Of a stretch of DNA of 64,000 nt, positions 12,137 through 25,200 are shown one piece after another. How positions within the stretch are numbered: position 1 is the stretch's first letter; each line of letters begins with the position of its first letter. The DNA comes from Epiperipatus broadwayi. Its lineage: Eukaryota; Onychophora; Udeonychophora; Euonychophora; Peripatidae. The stretch is taken from contig JAQFVV010013372.1 of assembly GCA_028023455.1 (NCBI GenBank), forward strand, positions 62,001 through 126,000. Direction: 5' to 3'. A program made the position numbers and the translations under genes. The notes below the pieces were generated by a model. The model saw nothing but the letters and a program-made list of their open reading frames with translations, ran no database searches and was not told where the DNA came from.

Positions 12137-12815
12137 TTGAATTAAATATTTCCATGGATTGTTATAATAAAGAATAGAAATGAGGATATAATATCTATGT
12201 AAATAGAAATAATTTTTATTGTAATAATCCATGGAAATATTTAATTTAACATATACAACTCTCTGTAGAAATTTAAAATATTATTTACAGAAGGTCAAGA
12301 AAGATGCTATTCTTTTACATTCTTCCACATAAAAAGTAGCATACTGGGTTTAAATCCATAAAAGAGGATTCCTTTTACTTCAACAACAAACTCAAAACAA
12401 AAGTGATAGAGATTTAATGAAAAAATTGGGTTTGATTCAGGGTTAGTTAATAGTAATTGATAATCATCAAAGGTTATCCGTATTTACATGGATATTATCT
12501 TATCATTTCTATTCTTTATTATAATAACAATCCATGGAAATATTTAATTCAACATAAATAATTCTCTGGAAAAGTTTAAAATATTACTTTCAGAATGTTG
12601 AGAAAGATGCTATTCTTTCACATTGTCATTGTCAGACTTATAGGAACTTGGGTTTGAGGTCAAAGAAGAGCCCTTTTACTTCAGCAAAAAAGTCAAAACA
12701 ATGTTTAATGAAAAAACTAGTTTGGCCTCAAGAATTGTCAATTCATAGTAATTGATAATTTCTTGGTGACATCAAAGGTAAAGATTATTTCTATTTACAT
12801 GAATATTTGATATTG
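12137..12815. repeat. Two direct ~300-bp copies preceded by an inverted partial copy
   Basis: Copy A (about 12219-12495) and copy B (about 12525-12815) share AATCCATGGAAATATTTAAT at the start, AAGATGCTATTCTTT in the middle and GTAATTGATAAT plus a TTACATG-ATATT end. The first 65 bases (12137-12201, with ATATTTCCATGGATTGTTAT) are the reverse complement of the junction between A and B (about 12488-12555). This points to a small repeat rearranged by duplication and inversion. It sits 175 bp upstream of the first GTF3C5 exon seen here. Confidence 0.75.
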
Positions 12816-12989
12816 TTGGTTGTTATTGATATTTGGATTGTCTAAGTGTTGATTGATGATATATATATATATATATAAGTTAATATTCAATATTGAATAA
12901 AATTCAGAAATATAAAATTCAAATTTCTTATTAGTTAGTGTAAATAAACTGATATTATCTGCTTTTATATTTCTGATATTTTGTTACAG

Positions 12990-13232
12990 GTTTGGTAGAT
13001 TTTCAGTACTTACCAATGCATCGTAAAGAAAATAATGAATATGAATCATTATTAGAGAAGTTGGTTCCAAATAAGGTACATAAGTCTGACTGGCTAAAAC
13101 AAGATGTCCCTTTATTTATTCCTCCCACAATTTTTTCCCGAATTGATTCAGTAGCTGACTATATGTACAGAAAAGAACCAAAGCAACATGCTAATCTAAT
13201 GGAAGAAAGATCTGATAACATTATAGGAGTAT
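12990..13232 (+). CDS. GTF3C5: GTF3C5 exon (first in window)
   Basis: Preceded by a TTTTGTTACAG acceptor. It enters with two bases of a split codon and reads LVDFQYLPMHRK to DNIIGV, including PLFIPPTIFSRIDS. Two donors compete at the end, GTATGT at 13229 and GTGAGT at 13233. Only the second (exon ending at 13232, phase 1) keeps the frame into the next exon, giving GVWRQRRS across the junction. Confidence 0.93.
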
Positions 13233-16200
13233 GTGAGTATATCTTCTTTTTTTTTAGCTCTTTTTTTCTTTTTCTGTTGGGAGTTTTAATCGCTATTAAC
13301 AAAAAAAATATATTTTAAATGTTAAATCACTGTTAGTAGTCAGTAAATAAACTTATATTATTTATTGTTGCCATGTAGTATGCAGTTTAAAAATGTATTT
13401 TTTCTGTAATTAAATCTTGGTGTCAAGTGCATTCACTTGCTGATGTAACTAGATATTTAAAAAATGGCTTTGAGGAAAGAGGGTCATAAAGACAATACAG
13501 TGGTTTTATTCATTTGACTAAGTGAAGGTTTTTTTTTTAAAAAAACTTTACTCAATTTGGAATTAAAAACTGTAACCAATGCCTAAATGTGGCTGATTTA
13601 TAAATAACCTACAGAATTATTGTGATTAATCCAGCTTTTCTAAATTTAGTATTTATTGTACATAGAATTAATATGAAATTATCTAAGCAGTTTACATCAC
13701 ATTCTATGAAAGTAGAATTACAGATTAAAGGTAAAAAAATACATAGGTTTAATATCTGCTGACTCTGATACAACTCTTGACTAATGCAACAATTGCAAAA
13801 GCAAATGGAACTGGAACTAAAACGTTTGCAGTAACAAATAGAGAAACAACAGCATCAGTGCAAGAAAGACAAGAATATTTATGATAACACGAAGTAAAGG
13901 GCAACAGCCACAGCAAGCCTTGGAAAGCAAAATAGATCAAATATCTTAAGAACTAAATTAGAACTACAAGCTAAACAATTAAGGGTGGAAAAGATGGAAA
14001 AAGAAGTCAAAAATATTCCAGAGAAATTGAAAGGTATAAAAATAAGATTATAAACACAATACAAGCCGCAGCCAAAACTCAAAAGTAAGATCGACTGAAC
14101 ATTGGAAGCAGTTGTGGCAAAAATAAAACAGGTAATCAGATATGAGCAACTGATAGGCACCCCTCTCAATAGATCTTAAAAGAAATTGCACACTTAGCAT
14201 ATTATAAAGACTAAAGTGAACTTATTGTTTTTAAGGTTTTAGAACTCTATTTATTCTAAAATAAAAAAAAACATTAAATTATGCTATTAAAGCATTCTAA
14301 TATATTAATAAAAGAGTATTATTTTGACATTTTTTAAGATTGATTTTCCTCTTCCCTATACTATAAGCTGAATTATTCACTGACCACAACTCATTTTTTT
14401 TATTAGTTGATATTTCAACCTCATGCTAAACTATACTCATAATACTGAATCAAAAACCAGAATGTGAATATTATTTATATCAGTAATTTATTCTACTCCA
14501 AAAGTTATACATATAATCATGACAAATCAATAGACATAGTTATGCTAATCAATCCCTAGTCTTGTTTTCAGAAAATGATATTATCAGTAAGCAGGACTGG
14601 ATTATCTACATCATTCATCTTTTATGGTATTATTCAAGCTAGTGATTTATAAATAGCTAGTGATTTATAAATTTTAATACTTTAAAGTTTTGAACTTAAA
14701 CCAGATTACTTTCTAGTTAAAAACTATATAATCTTATATTTTAGACATCTCATTATTTAAGTTTATAATGTAACTAAATTTGAAATGCTACAGTAAATTA
14801 TGTTTGGGAGAGAAATTAATACCATGATGGTCAAGTACCATCATATTGTATAATAATTTATTGCCTAGTTACCTTACCTCTCACTGAGTAGAGAACTTAA
14901 TAGACATGTTTAATATACAATATACATTATTGCTAGCTATAGGCATCTTTAAACTTTTAGCTTATATTTGTTATTGCATTATTGATAGTAGGTCACCATT
15001 TTCTCTATTTTAGACTATCTATGTAAACACGAGTAATTCATAAACACAAGATGGCAGTATCAACCATTTTCTTAGATATTTCACTAGTTATTTTCCTTAA
15101 TGAATGAGAAGCATATGCATACCTTTCGCTAAAAACTGTTTTGAGAGTCTAATTGTTGTATTATATGGTATTTTTTTAATTTCTTGCTTACAGAGATCAC
15201 TTCAGAACAGAATGAATTATTGATATTAATGCCAATGTTAAACGTGGAGTAGAAAAGTCATATGCTACTTTGTTTTATTAAACACGTTATTATATGATCT
15301 ACTTTATTTTTGTTCATCTTGTATCTGTTTATGTGGAAATATTGCATTAATAATGCACATGACCTCATTTAATATTGATAAGGTATTTCAGTAGTTCAAA
15401 ATCATTCCTAAGCTTATTTTTAATATGCTTATTCCAATTCTAAATCAGTTAAAATTTATTGTAGTGATGCATACATTTTATAAATAAATATTACTATAAT
15501 AATATATATTGATGACATTGTCTTTGGTTTTCTGTAATACTGATTTTCTAGTAAAACTGACTCATCCATCAATGGACATGATCTGTAGCTTGGAAGATTA
15601 TCTCCAAATGGTTTATCAGTCATCTTTTATTCTTAATTCAAGTCTTTTTTTTTAATATTTTTATAATGACTTCAGTACTAACTAAGTTATTGTTGTGTAT
15701 TAGCTTACGACTTGTGAAAGGCAAACCACAATAAATAAATAAAACTAAATTTAGTATTAGGGAGTTATTATAAGTTATCAAGAAACTAGAATATCTATAT
15801 ACAAGCTTAATGATAATTAATACATACACAGACAAATAAATGATCCCAGAGTTCTTAATGTCTTCAAACTCTTTAAATATCATTTAATAATTAATGTCTT
15901 ATTTAATGGATTGACTCCTTCAACCTATGCTAAACAAGTACAATTCCTCAAGTTAAAACCCTAAGATTCCTTTAGGCTTACAAAGTACAAAATAAGATCA
16001 GGACAATATGCTTTAAATCTAGTCGGATTTTTATACGTTCAGATTCTGAAACATCTGGGTTTATTCCCTCACCGACATTGATTAACTATACTCATTGGGC
16101 ACAAAACACTTCACCAACACAAAGTAGAAAAAGAGCACTTAACTCTACAATCTTGAGTTTTTATAGGCTTCAATTTAATCATTCTCTTATCCCCAATTTT

Positions 16201-19200
16201 CCATTACTTAAAATTCCTTTGCAAAAGCATTTACTTAATTTCACTTTCCAGATCTCTATTTTTGTAAGATTTTATCTTTACACTAATCAGTTCACATTTT
16301 CTTTTCCATTCTTGTCATTAAGTCTTTAGAAATCTTTTAATTATGTAACTTTTCATTTTCATTCCTAAAAGTTTTCATTAACATTAATCAGTACTTTTAA
16401 CTTTAACTTCTGAAATATTCTTATCTATCTTTTTTATATTGTAATATATTTTGCACTTAAAATATTATACTTTCTCTCCCCACTCCAGAAATTGCAATTG
16501 TTTCTTAAACATAATCTTCCATCTTTCTGGATGTCTTTTTATGCACATAGATCTGGGTGATTTATTTATTTCCGGTTTCACTTGAATTTCTTCTGAAATT
16601 GCTTCACTGTTTTCCTTGATTAACTAGTTTTCTTATTTCTTCCCATGTTGTGTCTTTCATCACTCTCCACTTCCTGCATATTTGCATCTTGCCATATTTC
16701 CAGCTGCAAATCCTTTTGCTCTCTTTTCTTTACATGGTTCATGTGGCATCTGTACTTTAAATCATTAATTCCACTAACCATGTATATATATATTAAATTT
16801 ATTAAGCGCTATTAGATCTAATAATAACATAAACCATCTTTTTCTCGTGTTCTGGTTTATGTTCTTGAATTGAGAGTTTTACATGCAGTCATTATTACTT
16901 CTGACTGGCTGTCACATAAGCATTTTAAGGAGCTTCTGTCGAAGGTTTTAGCCTTTCACATTATTATTAACCACTTATATTTGATTTGACCATATTTTAT
17001 CTATTGTTCCCTTGATCCATTTTTTCCATATTACATCTTTCACTCATATAGGTTCACCAACTCTAAATGATTTACTTGGCTTCACATTTGAAGCACAATT
17101 CTTTTCATTAGGATGCAAAACTGCCAATTTAGCCCTTAGTTTCCATCAGCACATTAATTCTTCTGGAGATTTTCCTGTCTTTGTAGATGGCGTTGAATGA
17201 TGATATAACATAAATGTCTGTAAAGCATCTTGCATTTCTATGTTACTTTTTTTTTTTAAACTTCTCTTTACTTCCTGTACCACATTCCCTGTTAATCCTT
17301 TGACTGAGGGTGATGTGGAGGTGTGCACGTGTGATGAATCCCACAGGTACTAAAAAACTGTCACAATTCCTCTCCAGTAAAATCTGCTTTGTTATCTGAT
17401 ACAACCACTTGTGGAAAACCATGAATCAACCATACCATCTTTAAACACTTAATGGTTTCTAGGGCATTCTTAATGGTTTCTAGGGCATTATTATCTTTCA
17501 CAATATGACATTCTATCCATCTTGAAAATGCATCTGTCATTATCAGCAGCATTTTTCCCTTCACTGGTTCTGCGTGGTCAGTATGAACTCTCCCATGCTT
17601 TTATTGCCTTCAGCCAGGATGCAAAACATTTTGCCAGTAATGCACTTTCTGACTATCATGCAGAACAATCTTTAATGAAATTTTCTATATCTTCATTATT
17701 TTTTGGCCACCAGGTATAGCTACCGACCAAAGCTTTTGCATGCACTATGCCCAGATGCCCTTCATAGAGAAGCTTTAAAACTTTATCTCTCCCTGCAGAA
17801 GGTATAACTACTCTATTCCCCATTACTATACCCCCTACAAACAGATAACTTCTCTATTAGCCCAAAACCTGATTGCCACATTACTAGGTCTAGTTTTGGG
17901 CTAGCCTTTCTTAATCCATTCATCAGAATATCCTATTTCTTTCCTAGTCCACTTTTGGACTGTATTACTATTTAACATTTGTGAGTTCATGCTGTCAATA
18001 TGATTAACTTCTAACTCATTATTGCATGTCTCTTGACTATCTGAGAACCTTGACAAGGCATCTGCATGTGAGATTTTTTCCCCCCCATTTATATTTTAAT
18101 GAATAATTATACACTGCTAACACATTCTACTTCATAACATACGCAGAGGCACTGCACGATAATTTCCTATAATCCCCAACAAAGGCTTATGATCAGTTAT
18201 ACTTTCAAAATTACCTTTTTTAATATTAACTTCATCTTGCTTCCTTCCCCTCTGTTTGGTTATTTCTTTTTTATCATTAGGCTTGGATTTTTTGCAAACT
18301 GTTTCTAAATGCCCTCTGCTGCCGCAATTAAAGCAGCTTTTTCTACACCATTTACAATTCTTAACGAAGTGACCTGTTCTCCCATAGAAAAAACATAATA
18401 AAGATATTGAATCGCTACTTGATTTATCATTTCTTTGTGGCCTACTTTTATTCATTTTATAAACTACTGTTCTGCCCTTATCATCCACTTTACTTCTAAA
18501 AGCAAGCATTTGTTCAATAATTAACTCGTACGCGATCTCTTTTTTGATTGCTAATTCATAAGACAACTCAGTTTTAGTCAATAAGGTTTGTCATAACATT
18601 TCATCTGCATTCCCAAAAACAATTGGTCCAATAAGACTTGTTCACTAAATCCCCTATATTGACAAATTTTTTTCTGCCATAACGCTATATCAAAATCTTT
18701 TATTTTATCACCTTTCACTTGTTTTCTATTATGGAGTGCCAATCTCATGGTATGCCTAGATGGCTGCAGGCTAAAATACTCCTTTAACTTAGTAAATATC
18801 ATCTCATAATTTACTGCTTCCATTATAGGTCCATCCAATAACTTATTAAGGATTTCAGTTACCTTCCTCCCTACCAAGCACAACATGATTGATACCTTTC
18901 TACTATTATCACTTATGTCATTAAGCATGAAAAAAATTTCAAGTTGAATCACATACAATGGCCATTCCACTGCATTCTCTACATCACATTTAAAAATACT
19001 GCCTTGACATATTGACATTTTACCCATTGATCAAACTATAGATCTATACCATTGCTTGACAATTCTAATCATGATTGTATTATTACTTTCCCTGTCTAGT
19101 TCCGAATTTTGACTGCATCATTTTGTTGGCACTTGAACTGTTGATTTCGCTGTACTAAGTCCAAATGTCTAACTGCACCATTTGCCCATGTCTCTCGAAA

Positions 19201-22200
19201 GGCAAACAATATAGTAAATAAATAAAACTAAATTTAGTACTATGGATTTATTATAAGTTATAATACTATGGATTTATTATAAGTTATCAAACACAAAACT
19301 AGAATATATCTACATACAAGCTTAATGATAATTATTACACACACAGACACATAAATGATCCCGGAGTTTTTAATATCTTTAAACTCTTTAAATATTGTCC
19401 AACAATTACTGTATTATTTAATGTATTGACTCCTTCAACTTATGCTAAATAAGTACAGTTCCCCAAGTTAAAACCTTAAGAGCCCTTTAGGCTTACAAAA
19501 CACAAAATAAGATCGGGACTATCTGTTTAAATCTAGTCAGATTTTTATATCTTTAGATTTTGAAACATTTGGGTTTATTGCCTCACAGACATTGACTGAT
19601 TACCAACAATACTCATTGTGCACAGAACGCTTCACCAACACAAAGTAGAAAAAGAGCACTTAACTCTACAATTCTGAGTTTTTATAGATTCACAATTTTC
19701 CATTATTTAAAATTCCTTTACAAAAGCATTTACTTAATTTCACTTTCTGGATCTCTATTTTCGTAAGATTTTATCTTTAGACTAATCAGTTCATCTTTTG
19801 TTTTTCCATTCTTTCCATTAAGTCTTTAGAAACCTTTTAATTATGTAACTATTCATTTTCATTCCTAAAAGTTTTTATTATCATTAATTAGTATTTTTAA
19901 CTTTAACTTCTGGAGTATTCTTATCTATCTTTTTTATATTAAAATATTTCTTGCACTTAAAATATTTACTCAATATCACTATTTTAAGATAAATATCTCT
20001 CATACGGGCTTGTCCATTCTGTTTTCTCATTTAGGCTAAAAGTAATCCCAAACATCAAGCTTTAATATTTATTCTTTTTTGCAAATATATTAAGAAATTA
20101 ACTTTTTTTTGCATTTCTTTCCCATTATTTTTTTTTTTTTTTTTTGATGTTTTGATTGGTTATTTGTTTTCTTCAGAGCTAAAGTTGATAATGCATTTTT
20201 TTTATTATTTTCCATATATATAAATATATGTTTTACAATCATTTTTTTCATAATTATAATGATAATCAAGTGGCTTTATTGCTCAAAAATTTGCAAGAAG
20301 TTTGAATGCCAGAACTTGAATTGATCCAAGGACTTTCTGCTCCAGAATCTACTACTCATTCATTGTATTAATTTTTTTTTCCATGTGTCAAAGCATCGGC
20401 TGGGAAGCAAACCGGCGACAACTGCTTGTAAGGCAGCTGTGCTGACCACCCGACCACCAATGCTTGACTAATTTTTTAATAAGAAAATCCCAACAGAACA
20501 TCATATGACATTCTTTTCTTATATTTAACATGTTTTCAGAAGAGTTTTTTTTTTTTACTACTTCAGAGCCTTATTTCGAAAATTATAAGCCAAAAATTTG
20601 TCTATAGGTGCAAATATAATCACATTCTACCCAGATCCCTTGATTGTTCAAGCTTACAATAGATGGATTTGGAATAGAATGAAGAGAGATGGTCTTAATT
20701 TATTTTTTTATAAGTAATTATTAACCTATATTACTGTTTTTTATGACATTTAGTTTTCGATATTTGTACGTGCATGCATTCATGCATTAAATTCATATAA
20801 AACATGTTACATGAGTATAATAGCTTAACCTTGTTTAAATTAATATTCTTCAAATCATCTCATAAGATTGTTGCCATTTTTTCTCATTCTAATAAGTCAG
20901 TTTGTTAAACTACTTTCAGATTTTGTCATAGAGTAGGTGAAAACTAATTCTTGATATGAACAATTAAAGCCACAATTTTTTTTTATCTTTTTCAAGAAGT
21001 ATAATAACCACTGTTTCCTATTGCATTGCCCAATGTATGTCATATAATATTCAATTGACCAAACACTTTACTACTTTTACAATTCTTTATTATCCACCCT
21101 TTCCTGCAGTTAACAGTATTATGTTGTAGTTCCGCAAAAGATTGCTGGGGCAATCGAAACTGTAAGTTGTAAAGTGTTTGGTCAATTGGGTATTATATGA
21201 ACTTTTTTTATATAAAAATATATTGTTATTCTCTATTGTGATATAATTTTATTTAACATTAATGTCAAAACATATGTACATAGAAAACTATTTGAAACTA
21301 CTCCAATATTCAAAGCTTAAATTTAGTTTGTCAACTTTATTTTAGAGCAACACTTATGTAAAAAGTCTTAGTTCATCTCTTGCACACAGATAAATCGATC
21401 AAAACATTAATATATTGCCCACTCTTAACTAATTTAAAACTATAAATTTTAAAGAAAAATGAAAATTATCTTATTCTTATTTTTTTCGTAAATCTTTTTT
21501 TTTTTTCCTAAATTAAAAGACAAAGTTTTGGACATGTTCAAATTCATACTTGATGGCAGGAATATAGTAGTTTATTATTATCTAAGGATTTAATCATCGA
21601 TAAGATATAACATTGTATAGCCTTAAGAAATGTTTTCTTTAATGTATACTACTTTTATTGTTTATAATTTGAACTTTAAAAAATCTAAAATGAACTTTAT
21701 CTTCACTTTTTCTATTTTAAATTTTATAATGTCACCCAATTTTTAACAATGTAGATTACCTTAATAATTATGTAATATTCAATTTTATTTACTAGTGCAG
21801 AGATCATATATAATTTAAACAGAAGGGATGCACTGTAATGTTGTTATAATAGCTCAACGATGTTGAATACTGAGAATACTCTCAAACCAAAACACAAGAT
21901 AGAGACTTTTGAAAAGACAAGACACTTTGGATTGACTTATATAACTAAATTTAGGTTCAAGAGATAAGATGGCAACTTTTCTCTTTTCAAAAGTCTCTAT
22001 CTTGTACTTTGGTTTGAGAGTATCCTCAGTACTCAGCAAGACATTGAGCTATTACAATAACATTAAAGCGCATGTGTTAGGGTATAAATCTCTTCTGTTT
22101 AAATTAAAACTTAACAATGATTATAAAAAGATAAAACTTAATTAATACAGTATTACTTATGTGATATTGACCATTATAAACATTTTTATTTTCAATATAA

Positions 22201-25200
22201 ACTGTTGTCACTGTGTTATGTATTTATTATTATTTAAAAATATAAAAGTATTGTTTCAATGTTTTCAGGGCGTCAAAGACGTTCATGCTATGCCTTATTT
22301 GTTTACTTTGAAGACAATGAAATTCCAACTGGTCCAGTGACTGATGCTATTAAAAATCTGAAAATTAAAAATTTTGGTAAAGAATTAAAGGATCGTATGG
22401 AAAAGGTAATCTGAAATAAATCCACCATAGATTATTATTGTTTTGTGATTAATTGTTTGTTATTCTCAACTCCAAAAATGTTATAACTTTTTTTTTTTTT
22501 AGTTGTTCCAAGAAAGGCCAATTTGGTCAAAAGCAGCACTTTTATTTCATAGTAAAATTCCAAACAACAAACTCAAATTTTTATTGCCAATATATGCCTA
22601 TTTTTTTATAAATGGACCTTGGAGGTCATTGTGGGTACGATTTGGTTATGATCCACGAATTGATCCATCAGCAAAAATTTATCAAACATTGGATTTTAGA
22701 GTGACTCAGAGTACGTTTTAATAAATTCTAACATACATATATTTATGCAATTTTAAAGTTTAGTAGTATAATTTAGTATAAATGTTAGAAGCTTAAAATA
22801 AAAATTTATGTCTTAAAATAAATACCTGTTTTAAAGCTTTTTTTTTTTGCTAAATGAATATATCACATACACACCCCACCCTGCTACATACTCATATGAT
22901 TATATAGTAATATTTATGATATTGTTTAGAAATTTTCTTGGATAAGCTTCTCATAAACAGCAAAAGAGGAAGTAACAAGTATAGTCTTCCTAATACAGTG
23001 AATAAGAATTTTTCTCATATTGCAACTATTAAGAGTAGTACTTTAGAATCGGAGAATAAAGAAGAATCACCTTCATTTACAGATAATTATAATGTAAGAA
23101 TTTTTATATTTATTAATAATTATATTTTGCTTTTTAAGTAATATGTTTTGAAATTTAATTAATTGTTTTAAATAAATGAGAATGTATTTATGTCAGTAAT
23201 TGGATTTATTTTTCCATTTTCAGCAATTTTCATGAGCATCCAAGATAGTGTCATAATCATTTCTTTTGTAGTGATCACAAAAGGTTGAACTGATTTTTCA
23301 ATATGTTGGTACAAGTGTTAACACTTGATCATCATCAGTGATCTTTTGTAAATAGCAAAATTCTAAAAATTATTTAAGATTGTAATATGTTTTGTAATTT
23401 CATTTTGGAGTTAGGTATATATATATATATCTGAGTCTTATAAAATTACAATTACCTATATTTAATGGTGATCTCACAGAATTGTCTTAGTAATTGCATA
23501 TGATATAAAATGGCCCAAATATTTCTCATACTAATGTGATTAAGTTTCTTACTCTTTATCTGCTCTTATCATTTAATAATATTACTAAAAATAACTTTTC
23601 TAGACTATATACATAATGGTATAAACCATTTGGCTGAGTTTGCTATTAACTGAAAGGAGACCCTTTGATTCCTCTTGGAGGCCTTAAAGGAACTGAGCCG
23701 GGCAAATTCCTAATGTCCACTTCATACGTTCTTGTCGTTGCAGCTGTTATTACTATACGATTATTCATATAGTATACGAACATGGATGGGGCTGCTCACC
23801 AACACGCATTAGCCAGCATGGTAAGTTTATTGGCTTTTTACCTCTGAGTGTTAAGATCGAGAAACACCATGGTCTTTCTTCTCAGTGCCTGATAAGGCAG
23901 AATGAATGTTTGTGTAAATGATAAACATTTTTCCAATACATATATACAATTATGATAGACAAAAATAAAGCATGGCCCTTATTCCCAGGAGGCTGTAAAG
24001 TCACCAACCAAGGCAGCGGTTGGTGGCCGAAGGCGGAGGGTGCTAAGATTCCCCTGATTGCGGACCCAGGCTGCCATTTGATGACGACTTTTTATTTCGG
24101 TACTTACAACTGCAGATCACTTTCAATTGAAGGAAGATTGCAAGAATTAGAAGAACTCTCTTATATTAAATGGGACATTATTGAACTTTGTGAAGTTAGA
24201 AGAAAAGGTGAAGAGACAATTGATTTAAAAAGTGGACATATACTCTATTATAAAGGCACAAATATTGGAAATACAAGTGGAGTAGGATTCATTATAAATA
24301 AAAAGTGGAAGAACAATATTGTGGAGATTGATGGTGTATCGGACAGAGTGGCAAGATTAGTTATACAACTTAATAGCAGATACCAAATGCAGATAATTCA
24401 GGTTTATGCCCCAACAAGTTCTCATAGTGATGAAGTAGTAGAAGATTTTTATATGGATGTACAAAAGGCTTTTGATCAGAGTAAACAACATTTTAAAATT
24501 GTTATGGGAGACTTTAATGCTAGAATTGGTAAACAAATGAAAGATGAAAGTGCTGTAGGCAATTTTGGTTATGGTAATAGAAATGAGAGAGGACATAGAC
24601 TTGTGGAGTTTGCAGAAAAAGAAAAACTTTATATTATGAATTCTTTTTTTGAGAAAAATGTTAAAAGGAATGGACATGGAAGCATCCAAATGAAGGTACA
24701 GCAGAATTGGATTATATTTTGACTAACAGGAAATACATATTTCAAGATTGTAATGTTCTTAATAAATTTAACACAGGAAGTGATCATCGATTAGTAAGGT
24801 GTAAGATACGTGTTAATGTGAAACTAGAGAGACAAAAATTATTAAGAAAAACAATATTTACAGTTGATATTCCTAATCTTCAGAAACATTCTAATGAATT
24901 TAAATTAGAACTTACAAATCGGTTTCAAGTATTAGTAGATTTTGAACATGATTCAGATTTGAATGAAATTAATATGAAAATAACTGATACACTTTTAAAA
25001 ACTGCAACAAAAACAGCTGGTAGAAAAAAGCAGCAATTGACCAATAAAATTTTTACTGAGACTAGAGAATTTATGAAGAAAAGAAGGAATATGAAGATAT
25101 ACAAAAATGATGCATTAAAAAAAATTGAATATCTCGAATTTTGTAAAATGGTGCGGAAAAGAGTTGAAAATGATATAAGAAAGTATAACTGTGAACTAGC

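Larger units (their letters stand above)
15713..19972 (-). mobile_element. LTR retrotransposon (Ty3/Gypsy), internally deleted
   Basis: Two LTRs in direct repeat flank a 2.7-kb interior. On the minus strand the order is 5' LTR (19972-19189), gag, a zinc-knuckle/RNase H fusion, integrase, polypurine tract, 3' LTR (16470-15713). Protease and reverse transcriptase are missing. The primer-binding-site region just inside the 5' LTR reads TGGGCAAATGGTGCAGTTAG on the minus strand. A similar TGGTACAGTCAACATTT motif follows the 5' LTR of the Gypsy at 54915, so the two elements are related. No convincing target-site duplication is visible. It lies antisense within the 9.0-kb GTF3C5 intron. Confidence 0.9.

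Noticed and set aside
20390-20460. Functional tRNA-Val(TAC) gene
   Set aside because: The anticodon arm is good, but T and acceptor stems do not pair, and there is no terminator run in place; better explained as a SINE head.
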